Translations under genes and position numbers: made by a program
Part shown: positions 37,535-50,651 of the stretch, one piece after another
Layout: every line of letters starts with the position of its first letter
Numbering within the stretch: position 1 is the first letter of the stretch
Source: Odontocerum albicorne
Taxonomy: Eukaryota > Arthropoda > Insecta > Trichoptera > Odontoceridae
Length of the DNA: 64,000 nt
Direction of reading: 5' to 3'
NCBI GenBank assembly: GCA_949825065.1
Contig: OX463859.1
Span: forward strand, 4,254,217 to 4,318,216
The notes under the pieces: model-generated
What the model was told of the DNA's origin: nothing
Databases searched by the model: none
The model's input: the letters and a program-made list of their open reading frames with translations, nothing else

Positions 37535-40099
37535 ATTAATAACCCTCAAATACAAAAAAACAACTGTTTTGTGAGTTAAATATTTTTTGCGCATTTTCCT
37601 CTATTTAGACTAAGAACGATTCAAGTTTAGTCAATTTTTTTTGTCTGATTTTATATTATTACTTACTTATTATTGATAAGCGATATTAATAACCCTCAAA
37701 TACCAAAAAACAAGCGTTTTGTGAGTTAAATATTTTTTGAGCAGTTACGTCTTTTGGGACTAAGAACCTTTCAAGTGTTATCAATTTTTTTTTTCTGATT
37801 TCATATTTTTTCTTACTTATTATTGATAAGCGATATTAATAACCCTCAAATACCAAAAAACAAGTGTTTTGTGAGTTAAATATTTTTTGAGCAGTTTTGT
37901 CTTTTAAGACTAAGAACCTTTCAAGTTTAATCAAAAAATTTTTGTCTGATTTCATATTTTTTCTTACTTATTATTGATAAGCGATATTAATAACCCTCAA
38001 ATACCAAAAAACAAGTGTTTTGCGAGTTAAATATTTTTTGAGCAGTTTCGTCTTTTGGGACTTAGAACCTTTCAAGTTTAATCAATTTTTTTTTGTCTTA
38101 TTTCATATTATTTCTTACTTATTATTGATAAGCGATATTAATAACCCTCAAATACCAAAAAATAAGTGTTTTGTGAGTTAATATTTTTTGAGCAGTTTCG
38201 TCTTTTGGGACTAAGAACCTTTCAAGTTTAATCAATTTTTTTTTGTCTGATTTCATATTTTTTCTTACTTATTATTGATAAGCGATATTAATAACCCTCA
38301 AATACCAAAAAACAAGTGTTTTGCGAGTTAAATATTTTTTGAGCAGTTTCGTCTTTTGGGACTTAGAACCTTTCAAGTTTAATCAATTTTTTTTTGTCTT
38401 ATTTCATATTATTTCTTACTTATTATTGATAAGCGATATTAATAACCCTCAAATACCAAAAAACAAGTGTTTTGTGAGTTAAATATTTTTTGAGCAGTTT
38501 CGTCTTTTGGGACTAAGAACCTTTCAAGTTTAATCAATTTTTTTTTTCTGATTTCATATTTTTTCTTACTTATTATTGATAAGCGATATTAATTACCCTC
38601 AAATACAAAAAAACAAGTGTTTTGTGAGTTAAATATTTTTTGCGCATTTTTCTCTATTTAGACTAAGAACGATTCAAGTTTAGTCAATTTTTTTTTGTCT
38701 GATTTTATATTATTACTTACTTATTATTGATAAGCGATATAAATAACCCTCAAATACCAAAAAACAAGCGTTTTGTGAGTTAAATATTTTTTGAGCAGTT
38801 TTGTCTTTTAAGACTTAGAACCTTTACAGTTTAATCAAAAAAATTTTGTCCGATTTCATATTTTTTCTTACTTATTATTGATAAGCGATATTAATAACCC
38901 TCAAATACCAAAAAAGAAGTGTTTTGCGAGTAAAATATTTTTTGAGCAGTTTCGTCTTTTGAGACTAAGAACCTTTCAAGTTTAATCAATTTTTTTTTGT
39001 CTTATTTCATATTATTTCTTACTTATTATTGATAAGCGATATTAATAACCCTCAAATACCAAAAAACAAGTGTTTTGTGAGTTAAATATTTTTTGAGCAG
39101 TTTCGTCTTTTGGGACTAAGAACCTTTCAAGTTTAATCAATTTTTTTTTTGTCCTATTTCATATTATTTCTTACTTATTATTGATAAGCGATATTAATAA
39201 CCCTCAAATACCAAAAAACAAGTGTTTTGTGAGTTAAATATTTTTTGAGCAGTTTCGTCTTTTGGGACTAAGAACCTTTCAAGTTTAATAAATTTTTTTT
39301 TGTCTGATTTCATATTTTTTCTTACTTATTATTGATAAGCGATATAAATAACCCTCAAATACCAAAAAACAAGTGTTTTGTGAGTTAAATATTTTTTGCG
39401 CATTTTCCTCTATTGAGACTAAGAACCTTTCAAGTTTAGTCAATTTTTTTTTGACTGATTTCATATTATTACTTACTTATTATTGATAAGCGATATTAAT
39501 CACCCTCAAATACCAAAAAACAAGTGTTTTGTGAATTAAATAATTTTTTGAGCAGTTTCGTCTTTTGGGACTAAGAACCTTTCAAGTTAAATCAATTTTT
39601 TTTTGTCTGATTTCACATTTTTTCTTATTTATTATTGATAAGCGATATAAATAACCCTCAAATACCAAAAAACAAGTGTTTTGTGAGTTAAATATTTTTT
39701 GAGCAGTTTTGTCTTTTAAGACTAAGAACCTTTACAGTTTAATCAAAAAAATTTTGTCCGATTTCATATTTTTTCTTACTTATTATTGATAAGCGATATT
39801 AATAACCCTCAAATACCAAAAAAGAAGTGTTTTGCGAGTAAAATTTTTTTTGAGCAGTTTCGTCTTTTGAGACTAAGAACCTTTCAAGTTTAATCAATTT
39901 TTTTTTGTCTTATTTCATATTATTTCTTACTTATTATTGATAAGCGATATTAATAACCCTCAAATACCAAAAAACAAGTGTTTTGTGAGTTAATTATTTT
40001 TTGAGCAGTTTCGTCTTTTGGGACTAAGAACCTTTCAAGTTTAATCAATTTTTTTTTGTCTGATTTCACATTTTTTCTTACTTATTATTGATAAGCGAT

Positions 40100-41453
40100 A
40101 TAAATAACCCTCAAATACAAAAAAACAAGTGTTTTGTGAGTTAAATATTTTTTGCGCATTTTCCTCTATTGAGACTAAGAACGATTCAAGTTAAGTCAAT
40201 TTTTTTTTGTCTGATTTAATATTATTACTTACTTATTATTGATAAGCGATATTAATACCCCTCAAATACCAAAAAACAAGCGTTTTGTGAGTTAAATATT
40301 TTTTGAGCAGTTTCGTCTTTTGGGACTAAGAACCTTTCAAGTGTAATCAATTTTTTTTTGTCTGATTTCATATTTTTTCTTACTTATTATTGATAAGCGA
40401 TATTAATTACCCTCAAATACAAAAAAACAAGTGTTTTGTGAGTTAAATATTTCTTGCGCATTTTCCTCTATTGAGACTAAGAACGATTCATGTGTAGTCA
40501 ATTTTTTTTGTCTGATTTAATATTATTACTTACTTATTATTGATAAGCGATATTAATACCCCTCAAATACCAAAAAACAAGCGTTTTGTGAGTTAAATAT
40601 TTTTTGAGCAGTTTCGTCTTTTGGGACTAAGAACCTTTCAAGTTTAATCAATTTTTTTTGTCTGATTTCATATTTTTTCTTACTTATTATTGATAAGCGA
40701 TATAAATAACCCTCAAATACCAAAAAACAAGTGTTTTGTGAGTTAAATATTTTTTGAGCAGTTTCGTCCTTTGGGACTAAGAACCTTTCAAGTTTAATCA
40801 ATTTTTTTTGTCTGATTTCATATTTTTTCTTACTTATTATTGATAAGCGATATTAATAACCCTCAAATACAAAAAAAACAAGTGTTTTGTGAGTTAAATA
40901 TTTTTTGCGCATTTTCCTCTATTGAGACTAAGAACGATTCAAGTTAAGTAAATTTTTTTTGTCTGATTTAATATTATTACTTACTTATTATTGATAAGCG
41001 ATATTAATACCCCTCAAATACCAAAAAACAAGCGTTTTGTGAGTTAAATATTTTTTGAGCAGTTTCGTCTTTTGGGACTAAGAACCTTTCAAGTGTAATC
41101 AATTTTTTTTTGTCTGATTTCATATTTTTTCTTACTTATTATTGATAAGCGATATTAATTACCCTCAAATACAAAAAAACAAGTGTTTTGTGAGTTAAAT
41201 ATTTTTTGCGCATTTTCCTCTATTGAGACTAAGAACGATTCAAGTTAAGTCAATTTTTTTGTCTGATTTAATATTATTACTTACTTATTATTGATAAGCG
41301 ATATTAATACCCCTCAAATACCAAAAAACAAGCGTTTTGTGAGTTAAATATTTTTTGAGCAGTTTCGTCTTATGGGACTAAGAACCTTTCAAGTGTAATC
41401 AATTTTTTTTTGTCTGATTTCATATTTTCCCTTACTTATTATTGATAAGCGAT
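40100..41453. repeat. Alternating two-subtype block, unit E
   Basis: Same nine monomers as A, B and C. One extra A in a run near 40,870 makes it one base longer (1354 bp). It is followed by an ATAAATA monomer with GAGAAGTTTCG, not by the GTCCTATTTC monomer seen in A, B and C. Confidence 0.82.
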
Positions 41454-41906
41454 ATAAATAACCCTCAAATACCAAAAAACAAGTGTTTTGTGAGTTAAAT
41501 ATTTTTTGAGAAGTTTCGTCTTTTGGGACTAAGAACCTTTCAAGTTTAATAATTTTTTTTTTGTCTGATTTCATATTTTTTCTTACTTATTATTGATAAG
41601 CGATATTAATCACCCTCAAATACCAAAAAACAAGTGTTTTGCGACTTAAATATTTTTTGAGCAGTTTCGTCTTTTGGGACTTAGAACCTTTCAAGTTTTA
41701 TCAATTTTTTTTTGTCTTATTTCATATTATTTCTAACTTATTATTGATAAGCGATATTAATAACCCTCAAATACCAAAAAACAAGTGTTTTGTGAGTTAA
41801 ATATTTTTTGAGCAGTTTCGTCTTTTGGGACTAAGAACCTTTCAAGTTTAATAATTTTTTTTTTGTCTGATTTCATATTTTTTCTTACTTATTATTGATA
41901 AGCGAT

Positions 41907-44017
41907 ATTAATCACCCTCAAATACCAAAAAACAAGTGTTTTGTGAATTAAATAATTTTTTTGAGCAGTTTCGTCTTTTGGGACTAAGAACCTTTAAAGT
42001 TTAATCAATTTTTTTTTGTCTGATTTCACATTTTTTCTTATTTATTATTGATAAGCGATATAAATAACCCTCAAATACCAAAAAACAAGTGTTTTGTGAG
42101 TTAAATATTTTTTGAGCAGTTTCGTCTTTTGGGACTAAGAACCTTTCAAGTTTAATCAAATTTTTTTTGTCTGATTTCACATTTTTTCTTATTTATTATT
42201 GATAAGCGATATAAATAACCCTCAAATACCAAAAAACAAGTGTTTTGTGAGTTAAATATTTTTTGAGCAGTTACGTATTTTGGGACTAAGAACCTTTACA
42301 GTTTAATCAAAAAATTTTGTCTGATTTCATATTTTTTCTTACTTATTATTGATAAGCGATATTAATAACCCTCAAATACCAAAAAACAAGTGTTTTGTGA
42401 GTTAAATATTTTTTGAGCAGTTTCGTCTTTTGGGACTAAGAACCTTTCAAGTTTAATCAAAAAAATTTTGTCTGATTTCATATTTTTTCTTACTTATTAT
42501 TGATAAGCGATATTAATAACCCTCAAATACCAAAAAACAAGTGTTTTGTGAGTTAATTATTTTTTGAGCAGTTTCGTCTTTTGGGACTAAGAACCTTTCA
42601 AGTTTAATCAATTTTTTTTTTCTGATTTCATATTTTTTCTTACTTATTATTGATAAGCGATATTAATTACCCTCAAATACAAAAAAACAAGTGTTTTGTG
42701 AGTTAAATATTTTTTGCGCATTTTCCTCTATTTAGACTAAGAACGATTCAAGTTTAGTCAATTTTTTTTGTCTGATTTTATATTATTACTTACTTATTAT
42801 TGATAAGCGATATTAATAACCCTCAAATACCAAAAAACAAGCGTTTTGTGAGTTAAATATTTTTTGAGCAGTTTCGTCTTTTGGGACTAAGAACCTTTCA
42901 AGTGTTATCAATTTTTTTTTTCTGATTTCATATTTTTTCTTACTTATTATTGATAAGCGATATAAATAACCCTCAAATACCAAAAAACAAGTGTTTTGTG
43001 AGTTAAATATTTTTTGAGCAGTTTTGTCTTTTAAGACTAAGAACCTTTCAAGTTTAATCAAAAAATTTTTGTCTGATTTCATATTTTTTCTTACTTATTA
43101 TTGATAAGCGATATTAATAACCCTCAAATACCAAAAAACAAGTGTTTTGCGAGTTAAATATTTTTTGAGCAGTTTCGTCTTTTGGGACTAAGAACCTTTC
43201 AAGTTCAATCAATTTTTTTTTGTCCTATTTCATATTATTTCTTACTTATTATTGATAAGCGATATTAATAACCCTCAAATACCAAAAAACAAGTGTTTTG
43301 TGAGTTAAATATTTTTTGCGCATTTTCCTCCATTGAGACTAAGAACCTTTCAAGTTTAGTCAAATTTTTTTTGTCTGATTTCATATTATTACTTACTTAT
43401 TATTGATAAGCGATATTAATCACCCTCAAATACCAAAAAACAAGTGTTTTGTGAATTAAATAATTTTTTGAGCAGTTTCGTCTTTTGGGACTAAGAACCT
43501 TTCAAGTTAAATCAATTTTTTTTGTCTGATTTCACATTTTTTCTTATTTATTTTTGATAAGCGATATACATAATTCTCAAATACCAAAAAACAAGTGTTT
43601 TGTGAGTTAAATATTTTTTGAGCAGTTTTGTCTTTTAAGACTAAGAACCTTTACAGTTTAATCAAAAAAAATTTGTCTGATTTCATATTTTTTCTTACTT
43701 ATTATTGATAAGCGATATTAATAACCCTCAAATACCAAAAAAGAAGTGTTTTGCGAGTTAAATATTTTTTGAGCAGTTTCGTCTTTTGAGACTAAGAACC
43801 TTTCAAGTTAAATCAATTTTTTTTGTCTTATTTCATATTATTTCTTACTTATTATTGATAAGCGATATTAATAACCCTCAAATACCAAAAATTAAGTGTT
43901 TTGTGAGTTAAATATTTTTTGAGCAGTTTCGTCTTTTGGGACTTAGAACCTTTCAAGTTTAATAAATTTTTTTTTGTCTGATTTCATATTTTTTCTTACT
44001 TATTATTGATAAGCGAT
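41907..44017. repeat. 14-monomer sub-repeat, unit E copy 1 (complete)
   Basis: Fourteen monomers. It keeps the ATAAATA/TTTCACATT monomer that B and C lack, and has the E/H-specific TTATTTTTGATAAG ending near 43,550. Its fourth monomer has an A7T4 tract and its fifth has CTCAAATACC in place of CTCAAAAACC. Confidence 0.84.
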
Positions 44018-46128
44018 ATTAATCACCCTCAAATACCAAAAAACAAGTGTTTTGTGAATTAAATAATTTTTTTGAGCAGTTTCGTCTTTTGGGACTAAGA
44101 ACCTTTAAAGTTTAATCAATTTTTTTTTGTCTGATTTCACATTTTTTCTTATTTATTATTGATAAGCGATATAAATAACCCTCAAATACCAAAAAACAAG
44201 TGTTTTGTGAGTTAAATATTTTTTGAGCAGTTTCGTCTTTTGGGACTAAGAACCTTTCAAGTTTAATCAAATTTTTTTTGTCTGATTTCACATTTTTTCT
44301 TATTTATTATTGATAAGCGATATAAATAACCCTCAAATACCAAAAAACAAGTGTTTTGTGAGTTAAATATTTTTTGAGCAGTTACGTATTTTGGGACTAA
44401 GAACCTTTACAGTTTAATCAAAAAAATTTTGTCTGATTTCATATTTTTTCTTACTTATTATTGATAAGCGATATTAATAACCCTCAAATACCAAAAAACA
44501 AGTGTTTTGTGAGTTAAATATTTTTTGAGCAGTTTCGTCTTTTGGGACTAAGAACCTTTCAAGTTTAATCAATTTTTTTTTGTCTGATTTCATATTTTTT
44601 CTTACTTATTATTGATAAGCGATATTAATAACCCTCAAAAACCAAAAAACAAGTGTTTTGTGAGTTAATTATTTTTTGAGCAGTTTCGTCTTTTGGGACT
44701 AAGAACCTTTCAAGTTTAATCAATTTTTTTTTCTGATTTCATATTTTTTCTTACTTATTATTGATAAGCGATATTAATTACCCTCAAATACAAAAAAACA
44801 AGTGTTTTGTGAGTTAAATATTTTTTGCGCATTTTCCTCTATTAAGACTAAGAACGATTCAAGTTTAGTCAATTTTTTTTGTCTGATTTTATATTATTAC
44901 TTACTTATTATTGATAAGCGATATTAATAACCCTCAAATACCAAAAAACAAGCGTTTTGTGAGTTAAATATTTTTTGAGCAGTTTCGTCTTTTGGGACTA
45001 AGAACCTTTCAAGTGTTATCAATTTTTTTTTTCTGATTTCATATTTTTTCTTACTTATTATTGATAAGCGATATAAATAACCCTCAAATACCAAAAAACA
45101 AGTGTTTTGTGAGTTAAATATTTTTTGAGCAGTTTTGTCTTTTAAGACTAAGAACCTTTCAAGTTTAATCAAAAATTTTTTGTCTGATTTCATATTTTTT
45201 CTTACTTATTATTGATAAGCGATATTAATAACCCTCAAATACCAAAAAACAAGTGTTTTGCGAGTTAAATATTTTTTGAGCAGTTTCGTCTTTTGGGACT
45301 AAGAACCTTTCAAGTTCAATCAATTTTTTTTTGTCCTATTTCATATTATTTCTTACTTATTATTGATAAGCGATATTAATAACCCTCAAATACCAAAAAA
45401 CAAGTGTTTTGTGAGTTAAATATTTTTTGCGCATTTTCCTCCATTGAGACTAAGAACCTTTCAAGTTTAGTCAAATTTTTTTTGTCTGATTTCATATTAT
45501 TACTTACTTATTATTGATAAGCGATATTAATCACCCTCAAATACCAAAAAACAAGTGTTTTGTGAATTAAATAATTTTTTGAGCAGTTTCGTCTTTTGGG
45601 ACTAAGAACCTTTCAAGTTAAATCAATTTTTTTTGTCTGATTTCACATTTTTTCTTATTTATTATTGATAAGCGATATACATAATTCTCAAATACCAAAA
45701 AACAAGTGTTTTGTGAGTTAAATATTTTTTGAGCAGTTTTGTCTTTTAAGACTAAGAACCTTTACAGTTTAATCAAAAAAAATTTGTCTGATTTCATATT
45801 TTTTCTTACTTATTATTGATAAGCGATATTAATAACCCTCAAATACCAAAAAAGAAGTGTTTTGCGAGTTAAATATTTTTTGAGCAGTTTCGTCTTTTGA
45901 GACTAAGAACCTTTCAAGTTAAATCAATTTTTTTTGTCTTATTTCATATTATTTCTTACTTATTATTGATAAGCGATATTAATAACCCTCAAATACCAAA
46001 AATTAAGTGTTTTGTGAGTTAAATATTTTTTGAGCAGTTTCGTCTTTTGGGACTAAGAACCTTTCAAGTTTAATAAATTTTTTTTTGTCTGATTTCATAT
46101 TTTTTCTTACTTATTATTGATAAGCGAT
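44018..46128. repeat. 14-monomer sub-repeat, unit E copy 2 (complete)
   Basis: Fourteen monomers in the standard order, followed by the closing AATTA / TTAATAAGCGAT monomer at 46129-46278. Confidence 0.84.
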
Positions 46129-46278
46129 ATTAATAACCCTCAAATACCAAAAAACAAGTGTTTTGTGAGTTAATTATTTTTTGAGCAGTTTCGTCTTTTG
46201 GGACTAAGAACCTTTCAAGTTTAATCAATTTTTTTTTTCTGATTTCATATTTTTTCTTACTTATTATTAATAAGCGAT

Positions 46279-48388
46279 ATTAATAACCCTCAAATACAAA
46301 AAAACAACTGTTTTGTGAGTTAAATATTTTTTGCGCATTTTCCTCTATTTAGACTAAGAACGATTCAAGTTTAGTCAATTTTTTTTGTCTGATTTTATAT
46401 TATTACTTACTTATTATTGATAAGCGATATTAATAACCCTCAAATACCAAAAAACAAGCGTTTTGTGAGTTAAATATTTTTTGAGCAGTTACGTCTTTTG
46501 GGACTAAGAACCTTTCAAGTGTTATCAATTTTTTTTTTCTGATTTCATATTTTTTCTTACTTATTATTGATAAGCGATATTAATAACCCTCAAATACCAA
46601 AAAACAAGTGTTTTGTGAGTTAAATATTTTTTGAGCAGTTTTGTCTTTTAAGACTAAGAACCTTTCAAGTTTAATCAAAAAATTTTTGTCTGATTTCATA
46701 TTTTTTCTTACTTATTATTGATAAGCGATATTAATAACCCTCAAATACCAAAAAACAAGTGTTTTGCGAGTTAAATATTTTTTGAGCAGTTTCGTCTTTT
46801 GGGACTTAGAACCTTTCAAGTTTAATCAATTTTTTTTGTCTTATTTCATATTATTTCTTACTTATTATTGATAAGCGATATTAATAACCCTCAAATACCA
46901 AAAAACAAGTGTTTTGTGAGTTAAATATTTTTTGAGCAGTTTCGTCTTTTGGGACTAAGAACCTTTCAAGTTTAATCAATTTTTTTTTGTCTGATTTCAT
47001 ATTTTTTCTTACTTATTATTGATAAGCGATATTAATTACCCTCAAATACCAAAAAACAAGTGTTTTGCGAGTTAAATATTTTTTGAGCAGTTTCGTCTTT
47101 TGGGACTTAGAACCTTTCAAGTTTAATCAATTTTTTTTTGTCTTATTTCATATTATTTCTTACTTATTATTGATAAGCGATATTAATAACCCTCAAATAC
47201 CAAAAAACAAGTGTTTTGTGAGTTAAATATTTTTTGAGCAGTTTCGTCTTTTGGGACTAAGAACCTTTCAAGTTTAATCAATTTTTTTTTTCTGATTTCA
47301 TATTTTTTCTTACTTATTATTGATAAGCGATATTAATTACCCTCAAATACAAAAAAACAAGTGTTTTGTGAGTTAAATATTTTTTGCGCATTTTCCTCTA
47401 TTTAGACTAAGAACGATTCAAGTTTAGTCAATTTTTTTTGTCTGATTTTATATTATTACTTACTTATTATTGATAAGCGATATAAATAACCCTCAAATAC
47501 CAAAAAACAAGCGTTTTGTGAGTTAAATATTTTTTGAGCAGTTTTGTCTTTTAAGACTTAGAACCTTTACAGTTTAATCAAAAATTTTTTTTCCGATTTC
47601 ATATTTTTTCTTACTTATAATTGATAAGCGATATTAATAACCCTCAAATACCAAAAAAGAAGTGTTTTGCGAGTAAAATATTTTTTGAGCAGTTTCGTCT
47701 TTTGAGACTAAGAACCTTTCAAGTTTAATCAATTTTTTTTTGTCTTATTTCATATTATTTCTTACTTATTATTGATAAGCGATATTAATAACCCTCAAAT
47801 ACCAAAAAACAAGTGTTTTGTGAGTTAAATATTTTTTGAGCAGTTTCGTCTTTTGGGACTAAGAACCTTTCAAGTTTAATCAATTTTTTTTTTGACCTAT
47901 TTCATATTATTTCTTACTTATTATTGATAAGCGATATTAATAACCCTCAAATACCAAAAAACAAGTGTTTTGTGAGTTAAATATTTTTTGAGCAGTTTCG
48001 TCTTTTGGGACTAAGAACCTTTCAAGTTTAATCAATTTTTTTTTTCTGATTTCATATTTTTTCTAACTTATTATTGATAAGCGATATTAATTACCCTCAA
48101 ATACAAAAAAACAAGTGTTTTGTGAGTTAAATATTTTTTGCGCATTTTCCTCTATTGAGACTAAGAACCTTTCAAGTTTAGTCAATTTTTTTTTGACTGA
48201 TTTCATATTATTACTTACTTATTATTGATAAGCGATATTAATCACCCTCAAATACCAAAAAACAAGTGTTTTGTGAATTAAATAATTTTTTGAGCAGTTT
48301 CGTCTTTTGGGACTAAGAACCTTTCAAGTTAAATCAATTTTTTTTTGTCTGATTTCACATTTTTTCTTATTTATTATTAATAAGCGAT
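46279..48388. repeat. Shortened unit F (14 monomers, 2110 bp)
   Basis: Runs between two phase markers but keeps only 14 monomers, drawn from the first 17-monomer section of a full unit. The last one is a hybrid: its head and middle are the GTGAATTAAATAA/TTTCACATT monomer and its end is TTATTTATTATTAATAAGCGAT, the closing type. It shows more private changes than its neighbours, for example CAAAAATTTTTTTTCCG near 47,580, CTTATAATTGATAAG near 47,615 and TTTGACCTATTTC near 47,890. Confidence 0.82.
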
Positions 48389-49897
48389 ATTAATAACCCT
48401 CAAATACAAAAAAACAACTGTTTTGTGAGTTAAATATTTTTTGCGCATTTTCCTCTATTTAGACTAAGAACGATTCAAGTTTAGTCAATTTTTTTTGTCT
48501 GATTTTATATTATTACTTACTTATTATTGATAAGCGATATTAATAACCCTCAAATACCAAAAAACAAGCGTTTTGTGAGTTAAATATTTTTTGAGCAGTT
48601 ACGTCTTTTGGGACTAAGAACCTTTCAAGTGTTATCAATTTTTTTTTTCTGATTTCATATTTTTTCTTACTTATTATTGATAAGCGATATTAATAACCCT
48701 CAAATACCAAAAAACAAGTGTTTTGTGAGTTAAATATTTTTTGAGCAGTTTTGTCTTTTAAGACTAAGAACCTTTACAGTTTAATCAAAAAAATTTTGTC
48801 CGATTTCATATTTTTTCTTACTTATTATTGATAAGCGATATTAATAACCCTCAAATACCAAAAAAGAAGTGATTTGCGAGTAAAATTTTTTTTGAGCAGT
48901 TTCGTCTTTTGGGACTAAGAACCTTTCAAGTTTAATCAATTTTTTTTTGTCTGATTTCACATTTTTTCTTACTTATTATTGATAAGCGATATAAATAACC
49001 CTCAAATACAAAAAAACAAGTGTTTTGTGAGTTAAATATTTTTTGAGCAGTTTCGTCTTTTGGGACTAAGAACCTTTCAAGTTTAATAATTTTTTTTTTG
49101 TCTGATTTCATATTTTTTCTTACTTATTATTGATAAGCGATATTAATCACCCTCAAATACCAAAAAACAAGTGTTTTGTGAATTAAATAATTTTTTTGAG
49201 CAGTTTCGTCTTTTGGGACTAAGAACCTTTAAAGTTTAATCAATTTTTTTTTGTCTGATTTCACATTTTTTCTTATTTATTATTGATAAGCGATATAAAT
49301 AACCCTCAAATACCAAAAAACAAGTGTTTTGTGAGTTAAATATTTTTTGAGCAGTTTCGTCTTTTGGGACTAAGAACCTTTCAAGTTTAATCAAATTTTT
49401 TTTGTCTGATTTCACATTTTTTCTTATTTATTATTGATAAGCGATATAAATAACCCTCAAATACCAAAAAACAAGTGTTTTGTGAGTTAAATATTTTTTG
49501 AGCAGTTACGTATTTTGGGACTAAGAACCTTTACAGTTTAATCAAAAAATTTTTGTCTGATTTCATATTTTTTCTTACTTATTATTGATAAGCGATATTA
49601 ATAACCCTCAAATACCAAAAAACAAGTGTTTTGTGAGTTAAATATTTTTTGAGCAGTTTCGTCTTTTGGGACTAAGAACCTTTCAAGTTTAATCAATTTT
49701 TTTTTGTCTGATTTCATATTTTTTCTTACTTATTATTGATAAGCGATATTAATAACCCTCAAAAACCAAAAAACAAGTGTTTTGTGAGTTAATTATTTTT
49801 TGAGCAGTTTCGTCTTTTGGGACTAAGAACCTTTCAAGTTTAATCAATTTTTTTTTTCTGATTTCATATTTTTTCTTACTTATTATTGATAAGCGAT

Positions 49898-50651
49898 ATT
49901 AATTACCCTCAAATACAAAAAAACAAGTGTTTTGTGAGTTAAATATTTTTTGCGCAGTTTTGTCTTTTAAGACTAAGAACCTTTCAAGTTTAATCAAAAA
50001 ATTTTTGTCTGATTTCATATTTTTTCTTACTTATTATTGATAAGCGATATTAATAACCCTCAAATACCAAAAAACAAGTGTTTTGCGAGTTAAATATTTT
50101 TTGAGCAGTTTCGTCTTTTGGGACTTAGAACCTTTCAAGTTTAATCATTTTTTTTTTGTCTTATTTCATATTATTTCTTACTTATTATTGATAAGCGATA
50201 TTAATAACCCTCAAATACCAAAAAACAAGTGTTTTGTGAGTTAAATATTTTTTGAGCAGTTTCGTCTTTTGGGACTAAGAACCTTTCAAGTTTAATCAAA
50301 AAAATTTTGTCTGATTTCATATTTTTTCTTACTTATTATTGATAAGCGATATTAATAACCCTCAAAAACCAAAAAACAAGTGTTTTGTGAGTTAATTATT
50401 TTTTGAGCAGTTTCGTCTTTTGGGACTAAGAACCTTTCAAGTTTAATCAATTTTTTTTTTCTGATTTCATATTTTTTCTTACTTATTATTGATAAGCGAT
50501 ATTAATTACCCTCAAATACAAAAAAACAAGTGTTTTGTGAGTTAAATATTTTTTGCGCAGTTTTGTCTTTTAAGACTAAGAACCTTTCAAGTTTAATCAA
50601 AAAATTTTTGTCTGATTTCATATTTTTTCTTACTTATTATTGATAAGCGAT
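49898..50651. repeat. Short-period repeats seeded by the same hybrid, unit G
   Basis: Hybrid monomers start at 49898 and 50501 (step 603 bp), with the same 4-monomer order as at 32263-32864. The adjoining sequence leads into the 6-monomer block exactly as in D. Confidence 0.8.

Larger units (their letters stand above)
37535..46278. repeat. Higher-order unit E (58 monomers, 8744 bp)
   Basis: Layout: 17 (37535-40099), 9 alternating (40100-41453), 3 linker (41454-41906), 14-mer copy 1 complete (41907-44017), 14-mer copy 2 complete (44018-46128), closing monomer (46129-46278). The linker lacks the GTCCTATTTC monomer of A, B and C, and the next monomer has an ATAAATA head. H has the same linker and the same TTATTTTTGATAAG variant (43.55 and 62.39 kb), so E and H form a sister pair at an offset of 18,838-18,839 bp. 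Confidence 0.88.

Noticed and set aside
41454..41605. Simple one-monomer deletion as the cause of the E/H linker difference
   Set aside because: The monomer after the gap has an ATAAATA head in E and H but ATTAATA in the matching A, B and C monomer, so a plain deletion does not explain it fully. An exchange with another monomer is as likely, so no mechanism is claimed.
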